From Bacteroidota bacterium (GTDB lineage: Bacteria > Bacteroidota > Bacteroidia > Chitinophagales > Chitinophagaceae), in contig JAEZJD010000138.1 in assembly GCA_023436425.1 (NCBI GenBank), forward strand, positions 1-12,687: DNA of 12,687 nt, read 5' to 3'. The translations under genes were made by a program, and so were the position numbers. Numbering within the stretch: position 1 is the stretch's first letter; every line of letters starts with the position of its first letter. The notes beneath the pieces are model-generated. The model was not told where the DNA came from and did no database searches. It saw nothing but the letters and a program-made list of their open reading frames with translations. Positions 1 to 6,736 of the stretch are shown one piece after another.

Positions 1-1420
1 TTGGCTTGTCTATAAAAATTACTTTCTTTTCTGTGGTTACGCTGCACCCGTCTTTATTTTTCAATAATGCATAATAGGTCCCCGACTCCGTTGCGCGGAA
101 ATCTGCTTTGTTAGCACCGGAGATAACAGCATTGTTTTTAAACCATTGTATGTTATCTGTGGGCTGCACCCTTAGTACCGAGCTGTCATCGCTGTCGATA
201 CAATAAGTAGACTTTCCTAATAACTCAAGAGAGTCTTCAATAATTGACGCGGTAATCTTAACAGTATCTCTGTTAGCACAACCACCGCCACTATTTCGTG
301 CAGTTACAATGTACGATGTCGTCACAGCGGGGCTGGCAAATGGATGAGCATTGTTCGGATCCGAGAGTCCCGATGTGGGTGACCAACTGTATACGAGTCC
401 GGGCTTAGGAGGCGACCCAATTCGGACCGGCGTTTCGTTGCACGATAAGGCATCGGCTCCTGCAATTGCTTTTACAGTTAACGTGTCGAGCAAGCGGGCA
501 TATAACGTTTGCGGGCATCCGTAGCCGGAATATGGCTCAACCTTTACTGCGATAGTTGTTCCTGGTTTGGGTGGCGGCATGGTAAGTGTTTGTTGCGTAC
601 CTAAAATATTGACCAACGTGCTGTCATACCAGGTGTAGTTCTGGTAACCGTATGGCGCAACAACATTTACTGCTGTGTCGTCGGGACAGAAGGTGGCTCC
701 CAAAAAAGTATTGCTGCATTCCGAGTTTACATCAATGTAGGCATAACCGAAATGGCGTGTGAATGTGCAGTCGGCAGTTTTGAACGAAAGCTGAATTGTT
801 TTTCCGGCAAGACCATCGAGGTTAATAGTCACCGCAGTCCAGTCTTTGCACCAAACAGGAGTGGGCCCTCCCGGGTTCGGCGATTCAAAAAAGCCGGGCA
901 GCACCGTTCCATAAGGAATCCAGGTGAAGGAAGAGCAACTTATGATTGAATTGTCGGTTACGTTCTTTATCTCAATTTCCATTCTTGGTTGCTGGTACAT
1001 CTCATGATTGGGATCCTGAAAAACAACCGCATAATTATAAATGAGATTGTAACGATTTTCAGTTGGTGGAATGGTAAATTGGTAAGAAATACCTTCAGCC
1101 TGACCCCCGCCTGTTTCATTGCCTAATTTTATAGAATAGCCGCTACCGTTAGGACACAACATTGGGAACCCGCCATACGGATCGTTACCCTTTCCGCTAA
1201 TAATGGTATGTCTGTCCGGTATGGGACCGCTTGCGCTGAGAGAAATTACATTAGTCGCATTTTGCACCGATACTGATCCTGTGTAGCATGTCCATCCTGC
1301 AAACGTGCCGGTTTCGAAATCTATGTTGGGCGGACACACCTGACCTGTTACACGCAATGAAAAAAATACACCATTTGCTAAGCAGAATAAAAAGGACAGA
1401 TGGCGGATAAAGATCTTCAT
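1..1420 (-). CDS. Secreted PKD/Ig-like multidomain protein, N-terminal part (runs off left edge)
   Basis: Reading the minus strand from the ATG at 1420 gives 473 codons with no stop, continuing past base 1. A GGAGG Shine-Dalgarno lies 4 bases before the start. Residues 1-26 form a signal peptide (basic MKIFIRH, then a hydrophobic stretch, cleavage near VTGQ). Residues 28-235 begin CPPNIDFETGTFAGW and resemble the beta-sandwich adhesion/carbohydrate-binding-like modules that open many secreted Bacteroidota proteins. Residues about 240-318 are another beta-rich module. Residues about 320-392 look like a PKD/SprB-type repeat (YSWSPTSGLSD, then TTSYIVTA). Residues about 400-470 form an Ig-like module (IQWFKNN, ESGTYYALLKNKDGC). 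Paired Cys residues suggest extracytoplasmic folding. Such proteins usually end in a type IX secretion sorting domain, which would lie outside the window. A surface or adhesin role is inferred; no catalytic motif is visible. Confidence 0.85.
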   Translation of the reverse strand, partial: MKIFIRHLSFLFCLANGVFFSLRVTGQVCPPNIDFETGTFAGWTCYTGSVSVQNATNVISLSASGPIPDRHTIISGKGNDPYGGFPMLCPNGSGYSIKLGNETGGGQAEGISYQFTIPPTENRYNLIYNYAVVFQDPNHEMYQQPRMEIEIKNVTDNSIISCSSFTWIPYGTVLPGFFESPNPGGPTPVWCKDWTAVTINLDGLAGKTIQLSFKTADCTFTRHFGYAYIDVNSECSNTFLGATFCPDDTAVNVVAPYGYQNYTWYDSTLVNILGTQQTLTMPPPKPGTTIAVKVEPYSGYGCPQTLYARLLDTLTVKAIAGADALSCNETPVRIGSPPKPGLVYSWSPTSGLSDPNNAHPFASPAVTTSYIVTARNSGGGCANRDTVKITASIIEDSLELLGKSTYCIDSDDSSVLRVQPTDNIQWFKNNAVISGANKADFRATESGTYYALLKNKDGCSVTTEKKVIFIDKP

Positions 1421-1453
1421 ATTGCCTCCGGATACAGAAGGATTGAACTGATA

Positions 1454-1485
1454 TAAAGGTAGATGAAAAAACATGATCAATGAAA
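1454..1485 (-). promoter_or_regulatory. Candidate Bacteroidota promoter for the secreted PKD/Ig-like gene
   Basis: On the minus strand TTTC (1485-1482) is followed after 20 bases by TACCTTTA (1461-1454). These resemble the -33 TTTG and -7 TAnnTTTG elements, each with one mismatch. The position, about 34 bases before the ATG, is reasonable. This is a motif match only. Confidence 0.25.
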
Positions 1486-1512
1486 GTAAATACGCATGGC
1501 AGTCGTAAACAG

Positions 1513-1542
1513 TTGCAAATACAAAATGGAACTATTAATTTG
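1513..1542 (+). promoter_or_regulatory. Candidate promoter for the 60-codon gene
   Basis: TTG at 1513-1515 is followed after 19 bases by TTAATTTG at 1535-1542, one mismatch from TAnnTTTG. It would start a transcript about 18 bases before the ATG at 1567. This is a weak motif match. Confidence 0.25.
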
Positions 1543-1566
1543 GCATACTAAGAAAAATCCTCATGT

Positions 1567-1749
1567 ATGAAAAACCAATTGCTCACAAGAGAAAACAAAC
1601 CTTCTCGCAAAATCAAAAGTGCCATTCAAAAAATTGAAAGATCAGCTGACACCCGCTTCCCCAAACTTTCCGCGGCTACCAAGCTGCAGCTGATCATGGA
1701 ATGCCTGTTAGAATTGACGGAAGAACAATATGCCGTAGCTGCAGCCTAA
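1567..1749 (+). CDS. Small hypothetical protein, 60 residues
   Basis: I do not recognise this protein. It starts with ATG and is basic in its first half (MKNQLLTRENKPSRKIKSA) and helical and amphipathic later (KLQLIMECLLELTEEQ), ending in AVAAA. No signal peptide, membrane segment or cysteine pattern is present. It stands 89 bases before pfkA on the same strand, but pfkA has its own -7 element in that gap, so co-transcription is not needed. It is likely a real gene because it lies alone in a divergent gap, has a candidate promoter and no larger overlapping gene; the short length leaves doubt. Confidence 0.5.
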   Translation: MKNQLLTRENKPSRKIKSAIQKIERSADTRFPKLSAATKLQLIMECLLELTEEQYAVAAA

Positions 1750-1805
1750 TATCTTGCAGAAAAAAGTTTCCCATCTCTCTGACGGATGCGCTTGCCGCAA
1801 AAGCT

Positions 1806-1813
1806 TAATTTTG
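1806..1813 (+). promoter_or_regulatory. -7 promoter element upstream of pfkA
   Basis: TAATTTTG matches the Bacteroidota -7 consensus TAnnTTTG exactly. It would start transcription near 1820, about 20 bases before the pfkA ATG, leaving a short leader that contains AAGAGGAAG. No clear TTTG -33 element is found 19-21 bases upstream. Confidence 0.5.
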
Positions 1814-1838
1814 CCATCCTTTAAGAGGAAGACGCGTT

Positions 1839-2909
1839 ATGTCAATTACAAAGAAGACGAAAAAAGTTACCAGGAACACTAAGAAACCCGTTACCAAAAG
1901 TGCTGAAAAACAGCCGGCCAGCGACACAGCAAAACGTGTATCAAAGATCGGCGTGTTGACTTCAGGTGGCGATTCACCGGGTATGAATGCAGCTATCCGG
2001 GCAGTGGTAAGAACAGGAATTTATCACGGGTTAGAAGTATTCGGAATCATGAGAGGTTATCAGGGCCTGATTGAAGATGATATCGTACCAATGAACACTC
2101 TTTCAGTTGCCAATATTATTCAGAGAGGTGGCACTATTTTAAAAACCGCGAGGTGTAAAGACTTCCAGACTCCCGAAGGAAGAAAAAAAGGATACGAAGC
2201 ATTACACAAAAGAGGCATTGATGGACTTGTGGTTATCGGGGGTGATGGGTCGTTCCGGGGAGCTGTTGATTTTAGTCGTGAGTACAACATACCATGCGTT
2301 GGTTTGGCAGGCACGATTGACAAAGACATTCATGGCACAGACTTCACCATCGGCTTCGATACAGCTGTAAATACCGCGGTGGAAGCCATTGACAAAATAC
2401 GGGACACTGCAGACGCACACGACCGCATGTTTGTGGTAGAAGTGATGGGTCGCGATGCAGGTTACATTGCCTTACACAGCGGCATCGCAACAGGAGCAGA
2501 AAACATTTTGATCCCGGAAAAAAGGACGAACATCCAGGCAGTGATAAACCAGTTGATGGAAAAAGAAAGAAGGAAGAAACTTGTAAATATCATTGTTGTT
2601 GCCGAAGGCGATGAGTTTGGCGGAGCAGACGATGTGGCACGTCAGCTGAGAAAAAGGCTCCCGAATGTAGAAACAAGAGTTTGCATCTTGGGTCACATTC
2701 AACGCGGCGGATCACCCACATGTATGGACAGAGTTATCGCCAGCCGTATGGGTTTTCACGCCGTAGAATCATTGGTGGAAGGCAGACACAATGTTTTTGT
2801 CGGCATCCAGAACAACAGGATGAACTACATTCCGCTGGCAGAGGTACATCGCAAAAGAGGAACGATTGGTGAAGAATGGATGAAGATTGTTAAGATTCTT
2901 TCGATATAG
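1839..2909 (+). CDS. pfkA: 6-phosphofructokinase, ATP-dependent type
   Basis: Phosphorylates fructose 6-phosphate to fructose 1,6-bisphosphate in cytosolic glycolysis. Family motifs are clear: GGDSPGMNAAIRA (residues 43-55, nucleotide loop), IGGDGSF (133-139), the catalytic loop GTIDKDIHGTD (158-168), EVMGRDAGYIA (201-211) and GHIQRGGSP (285-293). Gly137 in GGDG and Gly158 before TID are the residues found in ATP-using enzymes, whereas PPi-using ones carry Asp and Lys. The catalytic base Asp161 is kept, but the next residue is Lys162 where TIDND normally has Asn. At 356 residues the protein is about 30 longer than usual because of a Lys/Thr-rich N-terminal tail (1-32). No ATG or GTG between the tail and the core offers a better start, and AAGAGGAAG precedes this ATG. 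pyk follows 136 bases downstream. Confidence 0.95.
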   Translation: MSITKKTKKVTRNTKKPVTKSAEKQPASDTAKRVSKIGVLTSGGDSPGMNAAIRAVVRTGIYHGLEVFGIMRGYQGLIEDDIVPMNTLSVANIIQRGGTILKTARCKDFQTPEGRKKGYEALHKRGIDGLVVIGGDGSFRGAVDFSREYNIPCVGLAGTIDKDIHGTDFTIGFDTAVNTAVEAIDKIRDTADAHDRMFVVEVMGRDAGYIALHSGIATGAENILIPEKRTNIQAVINQLMEKERRKKLVNIIVVAEGDEFGGADDVARQLRKRLPNVETRVCILGHIQRGGSPTCMDRVIASRMGFHAVESLVEGRHNVFVGIQNNRMNYIPLAEVHRKRGTIGEEWMKIVKILSI

Positions 2910-2924
2910 TTTTCAATTGTGGTA

Positions 2925-2954
2925 TTGCAGGCGATATTTGGTACCGCGCTGCAA
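2925..2954 (+). other. Hairpin in the pfkA-pyk gap
   Basis: TTGCAGGCG (2925-2933) can pair with CGCGCTGCAA (2945-2954) as a 9-bp stem with one bulged G and an 11-base loop. No T-run follows, so it is not a classical terminator. It may weaken or process read-through from pfkA to pyk. The rest of the 136-base gap shows no exact -7 promoter element. Confidence 0.3.
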
Positions 2955-3045
2955 CTGTCTATTAAGCTAACGTTGCGTCGCACTCTTCAACGGCAACAAT
3001 TCCATTGAACAAAAAAACAAATGCTGATTCGGAGACCACAACATT

Positions 3046-4536
3046 ATGAGTAAAAACTTAGATCAATATTTTCATCGGGAAATGAATAAAACGGCAGGCA
3101 TTGAACATGCCTACCACCGAACCAAGATTGTCGCCACTGTCGGACCGGCGTGCGACACTTATGAAAAACTGCTTCAGCTGGTAAAATGCGGCGTGAACGT
3201 ATTTAGATTAAATTTTTCCCACGGCACGAACGATGACAAGAAAAAAATAATTGATTATATCCGCCAGATCAACAAAAATGAGCCTTACACAATTGCCATT
3301 CTCGGCGACCTGCAAGGACCGAAACTCCGAGTGGGAGAAATGGAAAATGGCGGCATTGTTGTCAATTCTGGCGACATACTAACATTTACAAACGAGAAGC
3401 TGGTTGGCTCGAAAGACCGCATTTACGTCTCGTATCCCAATCTGCACAAGGACGTAAAAATTGGAAATAAAATTTTGATCGACGACGGCAAGCTGGAGGT
3501 GCAGGTAAAAAGTGTTTTGCGAAACAACGACGTTCAGGTGCAGGTCACGCTTGGCGGAATGCTTTCCTCCAAAAAAGGCATCAACTTACCCGATACAAAA
3601 ATTTCGCTTCCGGCACTTACGGAAAAAGATCTTGTTGATCTGGAATTTATCATAGAACAGGAACTGGATTGGGTGGCACTGTCATTTGTGCGCAGCGTAA
3701 AAGACATAATCATTTTACGCAATAAACTGCACGAGAGCAAAAGCAAAACAAAGATCATTGCAAAAATCGAGAAGCCCGAGGCACTCAACAACCTGCGCGA
3801 CATTATTGTGGAAAGTGACGCAGTGATGATTGCCCGCGGAGATCTGGGTGTGGAGTTACCGATAGAACAAATTCCGCTGATTCAAAGAAATATTATTCGA
3901 AAATGCCTCCATCGAGCAAAGCCGGTGATCGTTGCTACGCAAATGATGGAAAGCATGATCGAGAGAAATAAACCAAACCGAAGCGAAATAACCGATGTGG
4001 CAAATGCGGTGCTCGAAGGTGCAGATGCTGTGATGCTGAGCGGCGAAACGGCAACCGGCCAACATCCAACCCTGGTGGTGGAAACGATGCGCAAGATTAT
4101 TACGGAAGTAGAACGAACTGAGTATCGCTACAATCTGGAAGACATACTTACACCGCAACCGCACTCCCCTTCTTACATCAGTGATGCGGTCTGCTACAAC
4201 GCATGCAAACTTTCGCACGATGTGCAGGCGGACGCACTTATCGGCATGACACAAAGTGGCTACACCGCCTTTATGATCAGCAGCTACAGGCCTAAGGCGC
4301 CTCTTTACATTTTTACCAAAGAGCGTTCGTTGGTCAACCAACTCAGTTTAAGCTGGGGCTGTCGTGCCTTTCATTACGGCGAAGAGGAAAGTCTTGATGA
4401 CATCATTTTCGATCAGATCAACATATTGTGTGAACGCGGATTTTTGAAACATGGTGATGTGGTGGTAAGCACAGGAAGCACTCCGGTGCACCTGCATTTA
4501 CCTACCAACATGGTGAAGATTACAAAAGTGGAATAG
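3046..4536 (+). CDS. pyk: Pyruvate kinase, predicted potassium-independent type
   Basis: Transfers phosphate from phosphoenolpyruvate to ADP, giving pyruvate and ATP, the last step of glycolysis. Domain A begins with TKIVATVGPA (26-35) and NVFRLNFSHG (51-60). Domain B covers about 95-190. Catalytic motifs are IIAKIEKPEAL (237-247, Lys240 and Glu242), MIARGDLGVELP (261-272, Asp266) and ATQMMESM (297-304, Thr298). The C-terminal domain runs from about 370 to 496. The loop GDLQGPKLRVG (87-97) carries Leu89, Gln90, Lys93 and Val96. These correspond to positions 113, 114, 117 and 120 of the rabbit muscle enzyme, where Thr/Lys/Glu/Thr marks potassium-dependent kinases and Leu/Gln/Lys/aliphatic marks potassium-independent ones. 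The 25-residue N-terminal lead is usual for Bacteroidota homologues. It may share a transcript with pfkA. Confidence 0.96.
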   Translation: MSKNLDQYFHREMNKTAGIEHAYHRTKIVATVGPACDTYEKLLQLVKCGVNVFRLNFSHGTNDDKKKIIDYIRQINKNEPYTIAILGDLQGPKLRVGEMENGGIVVNSGDILTFTNEKLVGSKDRIYVSYPNLHKDVKIGNKILIDDGKLEVQVKSVLRNNDVQVQVTLGGMLSSKKGINLPDTKISLPALTEKDLVDLEFIIEQELDWVALSFVRSVKDIIILRNKLHESKSKTKIIAKIEKPEALNNLRDIIVESDAVMIARGDLGVELPIEQIPLIQRNIIRKCLHRAKPVIVATQMMESMIERNKPNRSEITDVANAVLEGADAVMLSGETATGQHPTLVVETMRKIITEVERTEYRYNLEDILTPQPHSPSYISDAVCYNACKLSHDVQADALIGMTQSGYTAFMISSYRPKAPLYIFTKERSLVNQLSLSWGCRAFHYGEEESLDDIIFDQINILCERGFLKHGDVVVSTGSTPVHLHLPTNMVKITKVE

Positions 4537-4546
4537 TCAACTGATG

Positions 4547-4608
4547 GGTGAATAGACAATGGTAAATGGTTCATGCTTAATCTCTAATCTTCAAGTTGTC
4601 TATTCATC
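4547..4608. terminator. Long inverted repeat between convergent pyk and DUF1761 genes
   Basis: The arms at 4547-4559 (GGTGAATAGACAA) and 4596-4608 (TTGTCTATTCATC) pair over 13 positions with one G-T, around a 36-base loop. The downstream side is T-rich (TTTATTCTTCATTT). It sits between two convergent genes, so a bidirectional termination role is inferred, although the loop is longer than in typical intrinsic terminators. Confidence 0.4.
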
Positions 4609-4641
4609 TTTATTCTTCATTTCCTATCTATAAATTGTTCG

Positions 4642-5064
4642 TCACATCCACACGCATAAAATAACCGCAGCAATAATTTGCCCGATGATGTGAAATGCGC
4701 CATCAATCAGATGCAATCCAAATGGCTTTTGAGTGTACAGGTAATTAATACTCACGGTCATTGCAGAAAAGCAGAACCCCGTCAGCGCTCCAAGCTTTAT
4801 ACCTGATTGCACACCGCCAACAACGTCCATTCGGTTGGCGAGGATTGCTAACCCAAGGGTAATAATGAAGAACGCAATAAATGCAAGAATCATTACTGCT
4901 GCAACTCCCTTTTTCGCATCCGGATCGCTCATGTCTATGTTCTGGTATTCCACCCACTTCTTTTGAAATAAAAACGAGTACCAGATTGCTCCAAGGGCAT
5001 AATAACCTAATGCGGCAACAAGAACATGCAGCCAGTTAATGTCTGAAAAAATAGAACTGCTCAT
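4642..5064 (-). CDS. DUF1761-type four-helix membrane protein
   Basis: A 140-residue integral membrane protein with four hydrophobic segments at about residues 11-33, 55-76, 88-109 and 118-139. The opening INWLHVLVAALGYYALGAIWYSFLF, with its conserved GxxWYSxLF pattern, followed by a KKW segment and a later GAFH, resembles the DUF1761 family of small bacterial membrane proteins of unknown function. No catalytic or transport motif is visible. It starts at the ATG at 5064 and is divergent from the amine oxidase gene, separated by 61 bases, and convergent with pyk. The family assignment is from memory of the pattern and the function is unknown. Confidence 0.85.
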   Translation of the reverse strand: MSSSIFSDINWLHVLVAALGYYALGAIWYSFLFQKKWVEYQNIDMSDPDAKKGVAAVMILAFIAFFIITLGLAILANRMDVVGGVQSGIKLGALTGFCFSAMTVSINYLYTQKPFGLHLIDGAFHIIGQIIAAVILCVWM

Positions 5065-5071
5065 ATGTTTG
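5064..5071 (+). promoter_or_regulatory. Possible -7 element for the amine oxidase gene
   Basis: TATGTTTG matches TAnnTTTG exactly. It overlaps the first codon of the divergent DUF1761 gene and would give a leader of about 45 bases. No convincing -33 element accompanies it, and the surrounding gap is T/G-rich, so chance is likely. Confidence 0.22.
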
Positions 5072-5125
5072 GTTTTGGTATTTTGTGAAAATTAGAAACA
5101 ATTTTTTACAACTAATAACCGGTTG

Positions 5126-6403
5126 ATGTACGATGTTATCGTTTTGGGCGCAGGTGCTGCAGGTCTGATGGCTGCACACGAATTTGCCTTGGCAGGTAAA
5201 AATGTTTGCATCCTTGAAGCAAGAGAAAGAATAGGCGGAAGAATTCTCACGATAAATGATTCAAACTTCTCCACGCCGGTTGAAGGCGGAGCAGAATTTG
5301 TTCATGGCGATTTGAAGCTGACTATGTCTCTTTTGAAAAAAGCTGAAATTGAATACTTCGAAGTTGCAGGCAGTACGTGGCAAAAACACAACGACAAACT
5401 GCAAAGGCAGGAAGATTTTATTGAAGATTTTTCGGAGATTAGTAAGTTTTTGGAGCAGCTGCAGCGGGATGTGTCGGTAAAAACTTTCATAGAAGAATAT
5501 TTGCAAGGCGAGGAATTTGAGGAATCGCGTTTCACAATCAAAAACTATGTAGAAGGTTACTATGCTGCTGACATTTCGAAGGCGAGTACATTTAGCCTCA
5601 GAGAGGAACTTTCCAACTCAGGTGATCCTCAATACAGAATTGAAGGTGGTTATAATAAGCTGATCGATTTTTTACATTCGGAAATATCGAGCCGCGGAGT
5701 AGAAGTTTTACTGCAACATGCAGTTGATAAAATTAGTTGGCGAAAAAATGCTGTAGAAGTATATGCGGGAGATAAAAAGTTCACGTCAAAAAAAGTGCTC
5801 GTTACTGTTCCGATTGGAGTTCTACAATCTGAATTCATAGGTTTTTCACCGGAAATTCCGTTTATTAAAGAAGCGCTGAGGGTGCTAGGATATGGGGCTG
5901 TTATAAAAATCGTTTTCGAATTTGATGAACCTTTCTGGAAGGATAAAAAGAATACATCAGGCAACAACCTCTCCGACGTTCAATTTATTTTTTCCGGTGA
6001 AAAAATCCCAACGTGGTGGACACAACATCCAAAAAAATCAGCGGTGCTGACGGGATGGCTCGGAGGCCCGAATGCACAACATTTAAGTGGGCTGACGGAT
6101 GGCGAACTTGTGGACACAGCATTGACTACATTAGCGCACATATTCAATGTAACAACGGATTTTCTGAAACAGATGCTGGTTACAAAAGCAGTTTTCAATT
6201 GGCAGAAAGATGAATTCAGCCGCGGCGCCTATTCGTATGATGTTGTGCACGGTGATCGTGCAAAAAACATTCTGTCTGCCGGTGTGGAGAACACGATTTT
6301 CTTCGCCGGTGAAGGCTTGCATCAAGGTGTGGAAATAGGAACCGTAGAGGCAGCGCTCGCCAACGGAAAGGACACAGCACAAAGACTTATCGCAACCTTG
6401 TAA
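5126..6403 (+). CDS. Flavin-containing amine oxidase family protein
   Basis: An FAD-dependent oxidoreductase of the monoamine oxidase superfamily (425 residues), expected to oxidise an amine or amino-acid C-N bond with oxygen as acceptor; the substrate cannot be told. The N-terminal Rossmann motif VIVLGAGAAGLMAA (4-17) is followed by Glu31, which binds ribose, and the ARERIGGRI signature (32-40). GGAEFVHG follows near residue 55. The C-terminal FAD motif FFAGEGLHQGVEIGTVEAAL lies close to the end. Trp-rich ipTWWTQHP near residue 300 is typical of the substrate domain. The reading frame also has a TTG at 5123, immediately before the ATG; I chose the ATG because the Rossmann strand then begins at residue 3, as in homologues. 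No signal peptide, so cytoplasmic. Confidence 0.9.
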   Translation: MYDVIVLGAGAAGLMAAHEFALAGKNVCILEARERIGGRILTINDSNFSTPVEGGAEFVHGDLKLTMSLLKKAEIEYFEVAGSTWQKHNDKLQRQEDFIEDFSEISKFLEQLQRDVSVKTFIEEYLQGEEFEESRFTIKNYVEGYYAADISKASTFSLREELSNSGDPQYRIEGGYNKLIDFLHSEISSRGVEVLLQHAVDKISWRKNAVEVYAGDKKFTSKKVLVTVPIGVLQSEFIGFSPEIPFIKEALRVLGYGAVIKIVFEFDEPFWKDKKNTSGNNLSDVQFIFSGEKIPTWWTQHPKKSAVLTGWLGGPNAQHLSGLTDGELVDTALTTLAHIFNVTTDFLKQMLVTKAVFNWQKDEFSRGAYSYDVVHGDRAKNILSAGVENTIFFAGEGLHQGVEIGTVEAALANGKDTAQRLIATL

Positions 6404-6463
6404 AGCAGGCGCAGCAAAACAAAAATGGTATGGTTTTGTTGGGATATTATCTAAACGTAGATT

Positions 6464-6658
6464 ATGAAAGGAAGTAGAAGTCAATCAAATATGCAGAATA
6501 AGCAAATGGTAAGTCATCGCCCGATGCCGGAAAACAAGGATGATTTAGATTCCAGAAGCAACGAAGAATGGCAAACGAAAGGCGACGATGTCACACATGG
6601 AAAAAAACAACGGAAAACAGGTCATTTGCATGATAGAGGTAAAGACAGATCCCGCTAA
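6464..6658 (+). CDS. Small hydrophilic hypothetical protein, 64 residues
   Basis: I cannot name this protein. It is very rich in charged and polar residues (KGSRSQSNMQNKQ at the start, ENKDDLDSRSNEEW in the middle, GKKQRKTGHLHDRGK near the end), with no hydrophobic core, so it is probably disordered or nucleic-acid/protein-binding. It starts with ATG 60 bases after the amine oxidase stop, with no good ribosome site. Its TAA stop lies inside a strong intrinsic terminator, which supports a transcript that ends exactly with this gene. Alternatively the region could be a small non-coding RNA ending at the same terminator. Confidence 0.55.
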   Translation: MKGSRSQSNMQNKQMVSHRPMPENKDDLDSRSNEEWQTKGDDVTHGKKQRKTGHLHDRGKDRSR

Positions 6659-6674
6659 CAGCGGGATTTTTTTT
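6649..6674 (+). terminator. Strong intrinsic terminator overlapping the small gene's stop codon
   Basis: ATCCCGCT and AGCGGGAT form a perfect 8-bp GC-rich stem with a 3-base loop (AAC), followed directly by eight Ts. The stop codon of the 64-residue gene spans the stem and loop. It separates that gene from the downstream NagB/PIG-L gene. Confidence 0.9.
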
Positions 6675-6736
6675 GAACTGTACCTGCCGCAATCTCCGAA
6701 AGCTGTTTCTTATCTTAGCCAGCTAAAAAAAAGGAT

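Noticed and set aside
752..949. Plus-strand open frame of 65 codons
   Set aside because: It lies antisense inside the secreted PKD/Ig-like gene, which has a continuous frame, signal peptide and recognisable modules.
3856..4341. Minus-strand open frame of 161 codons within pyk
   Set aside because: Antisense shadow of a well-conserved pyruvate kinase; its protein looks like low-order Cys/His/Arg-rich text with no family pattern.
5123..5125. TTG as start of the amine oxidase
   Set aside because: The adjacent ATG at 5126 gives the usual spacing to the Rossmann motif, and a TTG start needs extra evidence.
6414..6440. CAAAAC/GTTTTG pairing after the amine oxidase as a terminator
   Set aside because: Six AT-rich pairs with a 12-base loop and no T-run; too weak to call.
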